A stretch of 64,000 nucleotides of DNA. Source: Acholoe squamosa (lineage: Eukaryota > Annelida > Polychaeta > Phyllodocida > Polynoidae). Positions 1-12,021 of this stretch are shown here, piece by piece. The notes below the pieces were generated by a model. That model had not been told where the DNA came from. It ran no database searches and saw only the letters and a list, made by a program, of their open reading frames with translations. The stretch lies in assembly GCA_949317995.1 (NCBI GenBank), contig OX439050.1, positions 54,251,777 through 54,315,776 of the forward strand. Direction: 5' to 3'. Numbering within the stretch: position 1 is the first letter of the stretch; every line of letters starts with the position of its first letter. The translations under genes were made by a program, and so were the position numbers.

Positions 1-49
1 TTGTTTTTTTTTGTTGTTTTTTTTTGTTCTCCATTCTGTTTGGCGTGTT

Positions 50-417
50 GGCCTGGTTATGTATGTTTATTGGCCAGGTCCAATAAAATATTCGCCCAAA
101 CTAGATTGGAGTTGTCGTACGTCTATTTATAAGCTACTTATATGCGCGCATATAAGTGGTGATAAATGGGCAGTAGCAGTTCCCAAATGTATTACCAGAT
201 GTCACCACTTCCATTCACCTGTTATGTAACAGGTTCCTTCACTGGTGGCCTTGTAGTCGGCCATATTGCCTAGCCCCAGGAAGGACCACCGGTCTCACAT
301 TGGAGATTTTTTTTTCTTTCTTCTTGTGTTACTTAGGCCTGGTTATGTATGTTTATTGGCCAGGTCCAATAAAATATTCGCCCAAACTAGATTGGAGTTG
401 TCGTACGTCTATTTATA
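50..417. repeat. 82-bp direct repeats bracketing a structured short repeat
   Basis: The blocks at 50-131 and 336-417 read as the same 82-bp sequence, starting GGCCTGGTTATG and ending GTCTATTTATA. Each block contains a short inverted repeat (CCTGG...CCAGG). Between them lies the structured repeat at 131-307 and a T-rich tract. The layout suggests a local tandem duplication or an insertion within a duplicated block. The 82-bp block does not start with TG or end with CA, so I do not call it an LTR. There is no coding potential. Confidence 0.75.
131..307 (+). repeat. Structured short interspersed repeat, copy A
   Basis: This copy matches 53208-53384 at roughly 93-95 percent by eye. It begins with a perfect 22-bp palindrome centred on GCGCGC, followed by an inverted pair (AAGTGGTGA...TCACCACTT) and a hairpin (ACCTGTT...AACAGGT). 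The 3' half, with CCTAGCCCCAGGAAGG, is the best conserved part. I see no Pol III A/B boxes and no open frame. It could be a MITE-like element or a structured RNA gene family; I do not recognise the family. Confidence 0.65.
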
Positions 418-1357
418 TTTACAGCTCATCTAGATCTTTCATTTGATATAACACTTGCATATTTGAACCAATAGCTCCTCTAAGGATCTCTCGGTAATTG
501 TAGTCAGATCAATTCAAAAATTGATAAAACTGAGATAATTGACATATCAAACATATAATACTTTATTATTCCTATATAGTCCCTATGTAATTTTATATCA
601 ACACAAAAACTATAACTATGTCATTTAAGCATTTATAAATTCAGTTTAGTAAGCAAGGAGTCTGAGAGATCTCTACATACATGTTGAAAAAATGCTAAAA
701 TATCAATATTGAAAAATTTGATATCTTTGACACTATATCACCTGAAAAGATGTGCGACTTCAAAACCACTTTGTAAGGATGGGTCACGATTCTTAATGGA
801 GACTCCAGTGGTATGCTCAGAATTATTACTGGAAATGTCCTATTTATGGAATACAAAAGAAACATTCATTGCCATGGTAAGATAGAAAATTGGTATATAT
901 AGGGCAATTATTGGTTGCCATTATTCTTAATGGGAATTTCTGCCACAAATGTGTTGGATATTTACATAAGGAACTCAAAACCGAAAACAGACCTAAAAGG
1001 TTCTCCATAGAACCCATTTTATGATAAAAAGATCACATCTCTTTGTTTACCTTTCCATTAAACTGTATCTTTTTGCATTGCCAATGTTTAAGCTGGGGTA
1101 TAATGTGTTTAGGGCTTATTGGGTTTTTTTCCGTTGCACACACCAACCTAGGTTTGATAAGCAATTACAGAAGAACCACCTGGAATATTTAGCTCAAGAT
1201 AACTCTTTTTATAGCCTGTGGTTTAAAGTTTAAAAGGCCTTTTCCCTCCTATACTTAAGGGTAAACGATCGAGACCATCTGCCTGTAAGATGAAGAGGCA
1301 TCGCAGATGAATAGGGGAACACAGATCGATGGCAAGCGTGAGTGGTTTACATAATGG
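418..1357. other. AT-rich DNA without recognisable genes
   Basis: The longest open frame is about 70 codons with ordinary AT-rich composition and no recognisable domain. I see no splice-bounded exon, RNA gene or clear repeat here. Confidence 0.5.
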
Positions 1358-1543
1358 GATTTGGCCTCCCTAGCCCATTCAAAAGGGTCTATTTCTTCTC
1401 TTTCCTATCCCCTTGGATGTGTGTGGTGCACATATGTGTGGGCAGTGACACATCCCTCTGTGAAATTGTGTAATGTAGTTCTCGCCATGAATATGACCTT
1501 AGCTATTGAAATGCCGTTAAACATCTATTACTCACACACATAA
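1358..1543 (+). repeat. Dispersed 180-bp repeat, copy 1
   Basis: The stretch contains AAAGGGTCTATTTCTTCTC, a segment around GGTGCACATATGTG and ends in a CTCACACAC run. Related copies lie at 18594-18775 (+), 61516-61695 (reverse) and, more diverged, 13112-13212 (+). The reverse-strand end reads GTGAGTGAGTGAG then TAGATGTTTAACGCC, which resembles short dispersed repeats of molluscs and other lophotrochozoans. No B box is visible, so this may be only the tail domain of a SINE. Family assignment is inference. Confidence 0.6.
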
Positions 1544-1832
1544 CGGGATATGATCTACAAACCTCCCAGGGCAGCCCATGAGCAGTTAAGCTTCTCCTAA
1601 TGGAAAATCCATAAAGTGCCAAACCCAGAACCCAATACAGAGCAGGGGGCTTCATGCTTATAAATAAATAAATATCCATTGAAGAATAAATCCTGCATAG
1701 GGTAAACTTCACATTGCATTGCAGGCTGGTTTAGCTTATAGATAGCCACAGGCCTGATTGTATTAGTGCTTTAAAATATCCACAGTGTAGTCATGAGTAT
1801 AGAGTATACAATATATACTGTATCCTCCCTGC

Positions 1833-2073
1833 AGGCCGTTTCACCTTGTTCATCAATCAAATACGGACGTCCATCTTTGCAACACGGACCTCCGTCTTTG
1901 CAACACAGACGTCCATCTTTGCAAAGATGGACGTCCGTGTCTCCATTTTAGGGTACGTATTAGAGATACGGAGAGGGTAGGGGGGAGTAGGTGTTCAAAA
2001 ATGTGATACACAGACGTCCGTGTTTAAATTACGGACGTCCTTGTTTATTTAATTTAACACGGTGAAACGGCCT
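1833..2073. mobile_element. Foldback/MITE element rich in GACGTC
   Basis: The terminal inverted repeats are AGGCCGTTTCACC at the left and GGTGAAACGGCCT at the right, 13 bp and perfect. The 241-bp interior is built from repeated ACGGACGTCC units separated by TTTGCAACAC spacers, followed by an inverted copy (AAAGATGGACGTCCGTG), so it can fold into a long hairpin. There is no open frame. A clean target-site duplication is not evident. Most likely this is a non-autonomous DNA transposon; the superfamily is unknown. Confidence 0.7.
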
Positions 2074-5000
2074 CCTGGTGTAGCGAATGTCTGACTATGT
2101 CTTGTATGCAAAGCACAACATAATGCAGTATCTTCAGTTTACTCTGTTTGCTGCCTTACAACCAAAAGCTGTAACATCCAAGAGTGTCTTCGAAAACTTC
2201 TAATCCTATTTAATGCAGATGTATTCCATCTATTGTCACTGGAACCTGAACTAACTTGACTGTCAAGACACACCACCTTTCATGCATTTCATGGGTCTTA
2301 TATTCCAAACCCAAGATCTGCTAGTGAGCCTGGATAAATGCTCAGACAGAGTGCCTAGTGCTACTGCAATGTTGACAACAGAATTGAAGAGGGCCATATG
2401 TTGAACTGCAAATAATTCTGGTGAGGTGTTGATTGACTAAACAGTGGGCAGCACAGCACAATTCCCTATAGAACTCAGTATTGAGGCCCAGTGGATCTGC
2501 CATTTTGAATTTCACAAGTTGAAGTAAAGCCTACAGATAAGACACATACCATGAGGGGTACGTCGTCCCTGGTTAACACCCTCTTCCAGGGACATGCTGG
2601 TTCCATCTTATCAGTTCTTAACAGTGTGTGCTGCCGGAACCAGCTGCAGACCCACTACATAGTAGTCAGTAGGCCATTCTCCTCCTGCCCAAAGCCTATA
2701 TACAGGTATACATGTGCGCTGAATGAATGGATCATTATTATTAGTGCTTTATATCCAGGATGTGAGCTTGGAAGCAGCTCTCTTTGTACTGCATGAGTGC
2801 TGGCGCTGGCCTACTTGTCATTGCTAAAGGGCAAATGTCCCAGCATCTGTGCCATTTGGCTAATGTCCATGGGTCAGAGTGCATGGTGATGGTATAAGAG
2901 GCCTTGTTCTCGTCTGTAAACGATCTTCGGAGGCAAGCCTTGGCCCACTTCCCCCTCTTAGGTATAGGCCTCAATTTTCACAAATGAGCCTGGGAGCTGG
3001 GCTAAAATACCTTTTGTTTGTATTGAGTACCTACCTAAATGTGGACTATCGATGGTACCTTAGTAACTCTAATACTGCTGCAGCATTCCTCAACAATAGA
3101 CATTCAGATATGGTTTATTATCGGCTATGCCCATATTGCACAGAGGTATCAGTTGAGCTTTTATTCCTCTAGGCAGAAGTATAGTTGGCTAGGTATTAAC
3201 TGAAGGTGATGGAGGATCTATCATGAAATCTTACTATATGTAGACTGAGTTTCGTCTGTGTCACGGGTTGGCCGTTCACAGACTGACTTCGATGTATTGG
3301 CTTTTTGGGGGCAAGTAAGATGCTACTATGGCAACTAATAGTTATGTCATATGCACGTCAAAATGGCCGCCGCTGTCTTTCCTACTGCAGGTATCATCAG
3401 AATTGTGATAATTACACTTTCGTTAATGTTATTTAGTTCTAATTTGATGTAATCCCCAAGGTGAGACAAAGATCTATCCAAACATATATCACTTATAGTG
3501 TAAAGATAATGTTTTCAATGTAATCCACCCTTTTGAAAAATTTTCCATCAAAATGAATGGGGTTCGCCCAGTAGCCCTACTTTGGTAGGGCTACGAGAGT
3601 GGCTAACTATATGAGGCACAAGGCTACCCAGTCTCAATTTGGATGTGACTTTACCGCTGTCTTTGTTAATTGTGTGAATTGGTCATTGTATAGCTAAAGT
3701 GGCTATGTAGTGAGACCATGATTCCCCTGCCCTGCAGTCATTGAAGACGACTATTATATAATGTTCAAATTGCAAAAGAATTCATTTCAACATCATGAGT
3801 ATTGGAAATGTTTTTTTTTTTTTTCATTTGCAATGGGGCAAGGTGAATAGGTAAAGTAAGCCTACGTGTGTACAGGGCTAGTTCCACAAAATCAGTCTAG
3901 TGAATTTTCTGTCAATCCGACGATTTCATATACAGCAAATGTATATGAATTGCTGGATTAGTAGAAAATGCATCTAACTGACATAGTGGAATCAGCCCTT
4001 GAGGCTAGCTAACTTGTTAATCAAAGGTTTTAATCAAACGCACACATATTTGTGGATAGCCGCAGCTTTCTAAATGAGGGCAATGTTTTCTCTCTGTGCG
4101 CTGAGTAGCATGAGCAAGCACATGGTGCAAAGAGAAAAAGGAACAGCGGTCAATTCAGAAGAGCGAATTCATAGGTTCTTCCTTTTTTGCCAGATTGTAC
4201 TTTGTTTAAATTAATTTTCCCTTTAATGCTCCTGTCACTATCATTTCGTTTTCATATTACAGCCAAAAGTAAGAATCTATGTATGCATACGTAAAGTGGA
4301 AAGTATGCGGGTTAAGACCCAATAAGATATACTACTAAATGCAGATATTGTATATGAAAAGGTAACCTTTGTCCACGTTTATACTTTTGTTCATATATTG
4401 AGTTGTATTGTTAAACCTAAGTCATATCCATCATATTACATCTTATCAAGACAGAGAAAGACATCATAATTTTGGTCTACCTTTCTTGGGTAATGTGTTA
4501 CCCTTTTTAGGACTGAAATCCATATGGTTTTATGGTTCCACAGAGCCATTTCAACAGGTCTGGTCTGTCGAGTTCTATGACCTTTCTGTTCGTTATTGTA
4601 ATGGTTGTTTTTCCAAATCCCAGACTCAGTAATCCTTGTGAGCTCAGGTCTATAGAATGCAACAACCCAAGAAGTAGAGATTTTTGAGTGCTGGTAGAAT
4701 TTGATAGTTTACATTCACTTAAGCGGTTTCAAATTATAACCTTGAGCAATTATATCTGGGTAGACTGTTAGACTGTCAGCAGGAGCTTTGCCCAGTACGA
4801 GTACCAAGCCATTATTGACACATGATTTGTTTACTTGGCAGGATAACTTTTGCATCTCTGGGTTTGGAACTTTGTCTGAGCCAATGCTGTGAATAGAAAT
4901 ACTGGTTGATTGGGGCTACAGTTTGCTCTGTTATTATCATAGTGCTACCGTTAAGCAACATGTTAGTGTCCTATGATCAAAATTCGCAGTCAGATGTAAT

Positions 5001-5799
5001 TCTTCCAGGCTCTTAATCTGCATATAACTGAGATGATATTTATGCTACAAATGTAATCTACAGATTTATACCCGAGCGAGGGAACGAAAGAACACTACTA
5101 GAATATATATGTTTCTGTTTGGCTGCATGTAACTTCATCAAGTCTACCTACATTTTTCTTTGTGCCAACATGGACAGAAATCAATTCAAGCCTAGCCCAA
5201 GGGAGGTATTAGTCGGTCAGTATGGTGTTCAGCACTGAGTGACTGACAGCCGGACAAGTGCACTGATATCCATAAAGTATTGACTGCTACAGGGCTGTGG
5301 GTTGTAGCAGGGGTAGAGTGGATTATGGTGGGGGAGCACATATGAGGTGATTCACCTATACACGGCAGGGAGCAGTGCTGTTTGACAGATCAATAGAGCC
5401 TAGACTAGAGAGGTGCCGGATTAATACAAGGATTTTATTTATAATCACATTAAAAACCCTAGTGTCCTGAAATTCCTATCTGAACTGCACCAATAATACA
5501 TTGGTAGCTTTGGGGCTGGTGAAAGTCAGGGACAGGGCAGAGGGCTAGAAGAAGAATGGTTTTAGGATGGGAATCCAATGGGTTGAGGATGGAAATACCC
5601 CCTTCCCCCTTCCCTCAAGTAAGTATAACATTGAAAGGGCAGACTGGCAGACATGGTAATTTTCAACATCTTTCTTAAATCACAAAATGGAATTATGTCT
5701 CTCAAAAGATTCAGCAATTTGTTAAAGACAGAATGATTGACCTCTCAGAACAAATAATCAAATTGTTCTGCCATTTTTTTTCATATTGAAATTGCAAAC
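2074..5799. other. 3.7 kb of AT-rich DNA without recognisable genes
   Basis: Open frames stay below 100 codons and look random. The only clear structures are a perfect 10-bp hairpin at 3571-3594 (GTAGCCCTAC, loop TTTG) and a T16 run near 3810. No RNA gene, exon or mobile element was recognised. Confidence 0.5.
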
Positions 5800-8700
5800 A
5801 AGAGACAGAGAGAAGAGAGACTGGAGCTAACTAGAGCAGTATAGATGGACAAATGCTGGAACAATGAAGCAGCATTAGAGCAAGGATCAGCTGCCTGTTA
5901 GAATAAAGAAAAGACTGTGATGGATACCTGTGAAGATGAGCATAGATCGATGCTAAGTGTGAGTGGTTTACACAGTTGGACATGATCCATGAGCCTCCCT
6001 GACTAGCTCGCAGCAGTCCAGCTTTTACTAATAGAAAATCCATATTGGCCAGCTGCAGGACCTGAAACCAGAGTGCAAACTGAATGATCATATCTACCAT
6101 GGGAATACATACTACAACGCTAGTTGTCTACCTTAAAGCCATTCAGGGGATATTTTCAACAAGATTTTTTAAATCATGTTAAGCACTGGTATCTCATTCT
6201 TATAAAATGTCTCAGCAGACCACTGACATATTTTAAGAATGTACAGGGGAGTCATGATCAAATGATGATTTCGATGCATCAGCACGGTGATCTGCTCAGA
6301 CTGAGATTGAATATGGAAAAACATCTTTTGAATCCAAATACTTAAATGTACCCATACCACAATGGGCAACTGCAGGTTTTTATTTTATTCTGATTACATT
6401 GTAATAGAGAGAATGATATTTTGGTCAGTATTTAAATAATAAGCATGGAATTTTGCCTCATGATTAGAAGTTTTGTTTGTAAATCCCTTTCTTATTCGGT
6501 AAACACAAATACATTCTTTAGGGAATTTAAATTTGACAATACTGTAACCCTTGGGCCACCCGTTGGTTAGGCCTGTCAGGTTAACTATCGGTATGAAATA
6601 TTTACTATATGAGACAACACACACAAGAAAATAGAGTTTCCCAATAATGACTTTATTACAGTTTTAACAAACAACTGTCGGTATGCGTATTGATGATTGC
6701 ATGAACCTTCGATATCACTTAGAACTAGATGAACCTACATCATAGCAAAAAGTCAGACACACAAGTTGTCCTAGAGTCTAAGACATACTAACGTGTACCC
6801 AGAAATGAACCCTTATATATGGTATTAATTACCACCATGTAATTAATTAGCATAGAAATGAACATGGACACCATCCGCATGTGGCGGGAAAGCGCCAAGC
6901 GCCAATGAGTTATATAATAAGATTAAAGTCGGCGTAGTGTGAACAACAAAGGAACTATGTGAGTTAAGGAATGCACCCAGTCGGTACATGATATTAACAT
7001 AGTAAGTATACCGGTCGGTAATTATGGATGAGCAAAGAATAGCGGAGGTGCTTAACGCCCAGACCACTACAATACCAGCATCAAAACAGCTTTCACATCT
7101 TCCGTGCAGAGTGGATAGACCCCTGGCAGTGCACAGCCGGATTTTTGAGCAGGTCCTTATTTGCTTGGTGGTTTCATTTTGATGTTATGATTCAAATTAC
7201 TGAGCCTCATGTTGTAATGCCTACATTCAGCTACACTTTCCCGACACAAAGTTTGCAAGGGTTGGGCAGAAAGTGAAGCATGTTGCAAGATGCACAAATT
7301 TACCATGCAAGTACATTCAATGAAAGAGAAAAAACATTGAATGCATGATGCATTCCTGTATTATAGCTCTTCTTCATATGAAGAATTCAAACGTTAATGG
7401 AAAGCTTCTTGAGGGAAATATTATTCTTTGTCTATTTTCTTCAGTTGGTAGTTGATTTACCTAGGGCTGGTCTTAATCCTCTCATTTAGACCCCGTTGAA
7501 AAGAGGATGAGATTTCCTGGGGCTTGTTTCAGAGATTAGTAGATTTAATTCTCATCCTATCATCTAACAATGTGCAGTGTTCATATCAGTATCAAGTCAG
7601 ATCTAATCCACACAGATCAGCTCAGGATAATTCCATTGAAGCTGATTTGAAACACGATTTGATTAAACTTATTCTAATTGGTAATAGATACGGAAAAGGT
7701 GAGTCTTGCTATGGAAATGTCAAGACTTTGGTAGCAGGCCGATGTAATTTTCATTACAAGAACAAAACCAGGGTTGAAATGTGCTCGTCAAGTTGTTCCT
7801 TATTTATGTGCTGGAATTTACCAGAGATGTTTACCAATATTCTGTATATTTTCTGTGGCTATGGATTTAAGTGTTCATTATAACATCAAGTACTGTACAT
7901 GTCCCTATTTCAATATTTTGCAGTGCCCCAAAAATGTCTCCGCTCAATAAAAAAGCCCATTCCTATTCAGTTGTTTTGGAAGAACCTATATATTAAGCAA
8001 TGTTATTAGATATCCAATTAAATGATATCCAGAAGGCAGTTCTGGTAACAAGGCCTGTTCAAGATTACAAGCACAAAACAGGCAATTGTTCTCTCACGGA
8101 ATATCTATGAAATTGACACTTTCAATGTGTCCTGTAATTGCCAGCTGCAACAAGATCCAGGAGCATATTTATTAGTGCTGCAGCCAGTGACACCTGGACC
8201 CTGTTCCTTTTACAAACCTGTATAGCCCCATCTATGTTTGCTAACCAAAGCTACTATTGCAGGCAGAGCTCAAACTGTTTCCCTTTCTTATCCTGAATCC
8301 CATTATCCTGCTGTATCCACTATAAAGATGGAATAACTACTTTGGAACACAATCAAGAAATGTAATAATGTCATTCACCACCATAGTGCAACTCTTACTG
8401 GTGTATCCATAGGGCATAACACCTATTTACTTGTGCTTCATTATAAATATATTAGATATTGAGTGTGCAGATTGGCTCCGATTGGCTTTCAAGCACTAGG
8501 TCAACATGTAACATCATCTATAGTGTCATTTTCAAAATTTCACTTTGAACTATGCCTTTAACCAGGAATGTCTGAAATGTCTTCTCACTGCGATCTCAGT
8601 AACCACCATGCATTAACATCATGATTTTGCACCATGAAGGAGGAGTCAATCTGTAATAGTAAAAGGCACTGCTCAGTGCCCCTCGCTATTGCCATTAGTA

Positions 8701-9581
8701 TGTAAATAGTAGGTCTAGTCTCAATCAAGTCTATCCCAGACACTGCCAAAAACAATAAAAATCAATCCTTGCCACTCATGGGTAAGGTAATTGTCGGTCA
8801 GCAGCACCTGGTGACCGATAGTTGGACAACTGCAGTCCTATCAATAAAGGAATGTGGGGCTAGTTGATGGGTGTGCATAGTGGTTGTGAGTTATAACAAT
8901 GCTGGGAGAGGCTCATAGTGTGCCAATATATTGACTTAAGAGAGGCTTGAGTAAGGTGAATAGCAGTAGGTCAGAATTTGGGCACTGTGGGAGGCAATTG
9001 CAAAGATTCTGACCTATATTGATGCTGCATCAATATAGATAACATGCTAAGCCCCTATGTAGTCATTATATAGGGTTTGGTAAGCAGTTGCAGTAGAGAA
9101 AAAACTGCATTCTCTCTTATATTAGGCGGTTACTATAATATGTTAAGTCTTTTCCAAGATACGGGTCATTGGTAGTCTCCCGAAACTGAGATATGCTAAT
9201 ACTGCTTGACTTAGAGTTGCAGTTGGAACCCTTTAGAATGCTGACATTCAGCCATGATCAAGCCTTGTACAATAACTACATAGGTGTTGCTTATAGGGTG
9301 TGATTAACTTTGATCATCCAATGCAAATCAGATAGTTTCATATTTTAGTGTCTGTATATAGTCATACATAGCCTGTTCAGAAATAACCTCCACAGTGCTA
9401 TAGTTCCATACGACGAGAAGGCATGATTTTTAGAGAGATGGTAAATGGGCACAGATCAATGCTAAAGGTGTGCACCTCACACACTTGGACAATGTCCATG
9501 AGACTCTAAGAGCCTCAAAGTAACCCAGCCTCTCCTAATGGAAAATATATCTAGCTCCAAATCCACACTCTTAGAATAAAC

Positions 9582-9760
9582 TGTTGAATCTACCAAGCAT
9601 TCTTGTAAAATTGAACAGGAAAGCACCAAAATTGTAATGCAGTGAAGCAATGTACTTTCTACAATGAATCCTCGGATGTCGGTACAGTGAAGCACTCTGG
9701 TACAAGGATTCTCAGGAAAGTAATGGTGAAATCGTTGTCCAAAATTGCCAGAGATCCGTC
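9582..9760 (+). repeat. Dispersed repeat P, copy 1
   Basis: A block starting GTTGAATCTACC and running through TAAAATTGAACA and GCAGTGAAGCA recurs near 10040-10190, 21800-21960 and 32695-32850. The 9582 and 21800 copies are partners in the tandem duplication. The 10040 and 32695 copies lie elsewhere, so the block is also an independent repeat. No coding potential or termini were resolved. Confidence 0.5.
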
Positions 9761-10039
9761 AGTATTTTGATGACATTCTTTTGCAGTGCAGATACCCAAA
9801 CCAGACCATGGCCTGCATAAAGTCAAGAAGTAGACTGGCTTTACTTTCAATTCATGGAACTCGATTACAAAGGCTAGTAGAAACAGATGGGGAGTTTTAC
9901 TACACTTTCATGTAGATGCAGCTGTATTGAAGAAAAAAATAACGAGAAAGGAATATAGCTGAATATACGTAATCATAGTGTGCCTTAAATATGTGTATGC
10001 TCATTAGTGTCATTTAATCTACACTGTTAAAGAATGTAA

Positions 10040-10190
10040 TTGTTAAATCTACCAGGAATCCCTGTAAAATTGAGCAGTGGACCAACCTAATTCTATTGCA
10101 GTGAACCAGTACACATAGGTTTTATAAGGAGCCCAAAGTCGCAGTGTGTTAGTACAAGGTATCCCTTGTAAAGTGCCGTTTTCATATTAG
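10040..10190 (+). repeat. Dispersed repeat P, copy 2
   Basis: It reads TTGTTAAATCTACC..., then TGTAAAATTGAGCAGTGGACC and a GCAGTGAACCAGTACAC segment, in the same order as in copies 1, 3 and 4. It is about 70-80 percent similar to them by eye. Confidence 0.45.
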
Positions 10191-11677
10191 TGCCAGGAAG
10201 TAGTAGTAGCTATAGTCTACAGGCAGTCTGTAGAAGTAAATCAAAATAGATAATCAGGAGGCTTTTTTTCAATGATGTACATTTTATGGAAATTTAGACT
10301 TAAAACTTGATCACATCTGACTGTAATAATTCTGCACATGTTTTTCTAGTCTCTGACTTACAATATATTTTAGATGTGCTAATAATAAGCACTTTTATTC
10401 CTGAGCAATGGTCCCATAGTAGACTCATACAGTATGAGCAGCTCCGATTAAGCAGGACGTGGTATAATTAAAGACTTGGCACTAATCACCTCCATTGATG
10501 AGCTATTCACCAGTTTTCTAGTAGATTCCCCCTCTAAGCTACCTAATGGTTATGATGAAGATTGTTCTCCCTTTTTTGCAATTGAACTACTGTAAGCATG
10601 ACTGTGACCAGGCAAGCAAAAACACCCCTCTGCAGGGAAATTCATTATCAAAGTTCATCTCAAGATCTTTAAAATGAGACATCATTGGGTTAAATATTCC
10701 TAGTAGTTATGTCAGAACCCCTCCTTGTACATAGGTCATTATTCATATCTGAAATCAATGATTAAGCTCTAAATATATTATAAACCATAATAATGTCTAA
10801 AAACACAATAAAATCAGCCTTTATCATCAAAAATACATAATAATATGGTGATTTTTATCATAGATTTTTTATCTAGATGGAATTTTCCATTTCTGTTTTA
10901 AGTTTTGGGTTTTTGGTGAGTATCCCCAAAAATTGGCATAAAAATCAAATTTTGATTATTGGAATGGTTGCCATGGCAACCAGGAGCAGGCATATAGGTT
11001 GATTTCTCATCAAAAAGGTTCATTTTACCATCCAAATATGGGCCATTTCTAACGAAAATGGTGCATTTTAAATTTTGAATTCTGCATAAAAAAATAGCTT
11101 AATGTATTTTTATAATGATTTTAGAGTAATTTTGCCCTCCAATGCCCCCTGGTGGCCAAATGGGGAATTAAAAATCCCCCACAGAGGGGTGTTCTCCCTT
11201 GATGGGTCACAGTTGTATTTGACCATGGTATTTTGAAAACCTGTTCCGATTTTAATTTGATGCACTTATCCTCCCATATCCTGGATATACAATAGAGTCC
11301 TTAATATTGTAATAACCAGAAATAGGCATAAAGACAGAATAGATGTTGATAACTGACGACCTCTGTGTTTATGGCTTTACTTGTCTTAACTCTAACATCA
11401 GTGCTTGACTTGCATCAGATTGAGTTCACTTGTAACTTTAATAACTTGTAACTGAGACGCCCACCCTCTTTGACCACACTTGCTGCCAGCCACTGGACAT
11501 CGGAACTAACGGCTACGTATCGGGTTATTTATATCTCATTTACAGTTGCGGCTGAGAGTGCATTGCATTTTTTATATTTATCTTTGTATCTACTGGGAGG
11601 TCCAATGTTCACTGGTCATATAGAATACCTTATACCACGTTTATCACATTTCAGAACGATTTTCGGTGCCAAAACAG

Positions 11678-11898
11678 TGTAGGGGTTCGTTCCCCCGTCG
11701 GGTGTGCAGAGCCTTCAGAGGGACTGTTCACTTGGTTGTGTCACTCCCCCTATGTATACCATACAGATCCAGGGTAGTTGGAAGGTAGAGAATGTCAGGC
11801 CAGGGGAAGTAGCTCAGGGGTAGAGCTTCCGCTTCGAAGTTGGAGGGTCCCGGGTTCGAGTCCCGGTTTCTCCATGACATTTTCCGCTGACCACTACA
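11678..11898 (+). repeat. TRIM 5' LTR
   Basis: A 221-bp LTR beginning TGTAGGGG and ending CCACTACA, so it has the TG...CA ends and short inverted termini of retrotransposon LTRs. It is identical to 12145-12365. It contains a small hairpin near its start (GGGG TTCGTT CCCC) and the tRNA gene at 11803-11874. No TATA box or AATAAA signal is obvious, so transcription may rely on Pol III signals within the tRNA or on an unrecognised Pol II promoter. Confidence 0.9.
11803..11874 (+). tRNA. Alanine-type tRNA gene inside the TRIM 5' LTR, anticodon CGA
   Basis: The 72-nt sequence folds as a cloverleaf. The acceptor arm GGGGAAG pairs with TTTCTCC and includes a G3:U70 wobble, the identity signal of alanine tRNAs. 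The D arm is GCTC/GAGC. The T arm is CCGGG-TTCGAGT-CCCGG, and the discriminator base is A. The anticodon stem is weaker (TCCGC/TTGGA, one mismatch, one G:U). The loop TTCGAAG gives anticodon CGA at 11835-11837, which would read the serine codon UCG. The A box (TAGCTCAGGGGT, 11810-11821) and B box (GGTTCGAGTCC, 11853-11863) are good. A TTTT terminator at 11880-11883 lies just downstream. CCA is not encoded, as usual in eukaryotes. A 7-bp inverted pair (AATGTCA/TGACATT) flanks the tRNA. It may act as a Pol III promoter, a primer source or both. Confidence 0.75.
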
Positions 11899-11899
11899 C

Positions 11900-11913
11900 T
11901 GGTGGAGAAACCG
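11900..11913 (+). other. TRIM primer binding site matching the LTR-borne tRNA
   Basis: TGGTGGAGAAACCG begins one base after the 5' LTR. It is the exact reverse complement of the last 14 nt of the LTR-borne tRNA once CCA is added (CGGTTTCTCCA plus CCA); the next base differs. A usual metazoan tRNA-Ala, ending GCACCTCCA, would give TGGTGGAGGTGCCGG, so the site fits the element's own tRNA rather than the ordinary host one. Confidence 0.85.
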
Positions 11914-12021
11914 AGTGGTCCTGCCTCGCAAGGGGGATCTTTAGAGAGCTCGGTACCTGGACTGGTATGGTATAGACAAGCGCTTCAACTTGCTAGTGCT
12001 GAGGAACTTGGAAACAGGTGG

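Noticed and set aside
50-417. A second TRIM with 82-bp LTRs
   Set aside because: The direct repeats do not start with TG or end with CA, and no primer site or purine tract lies inside them.
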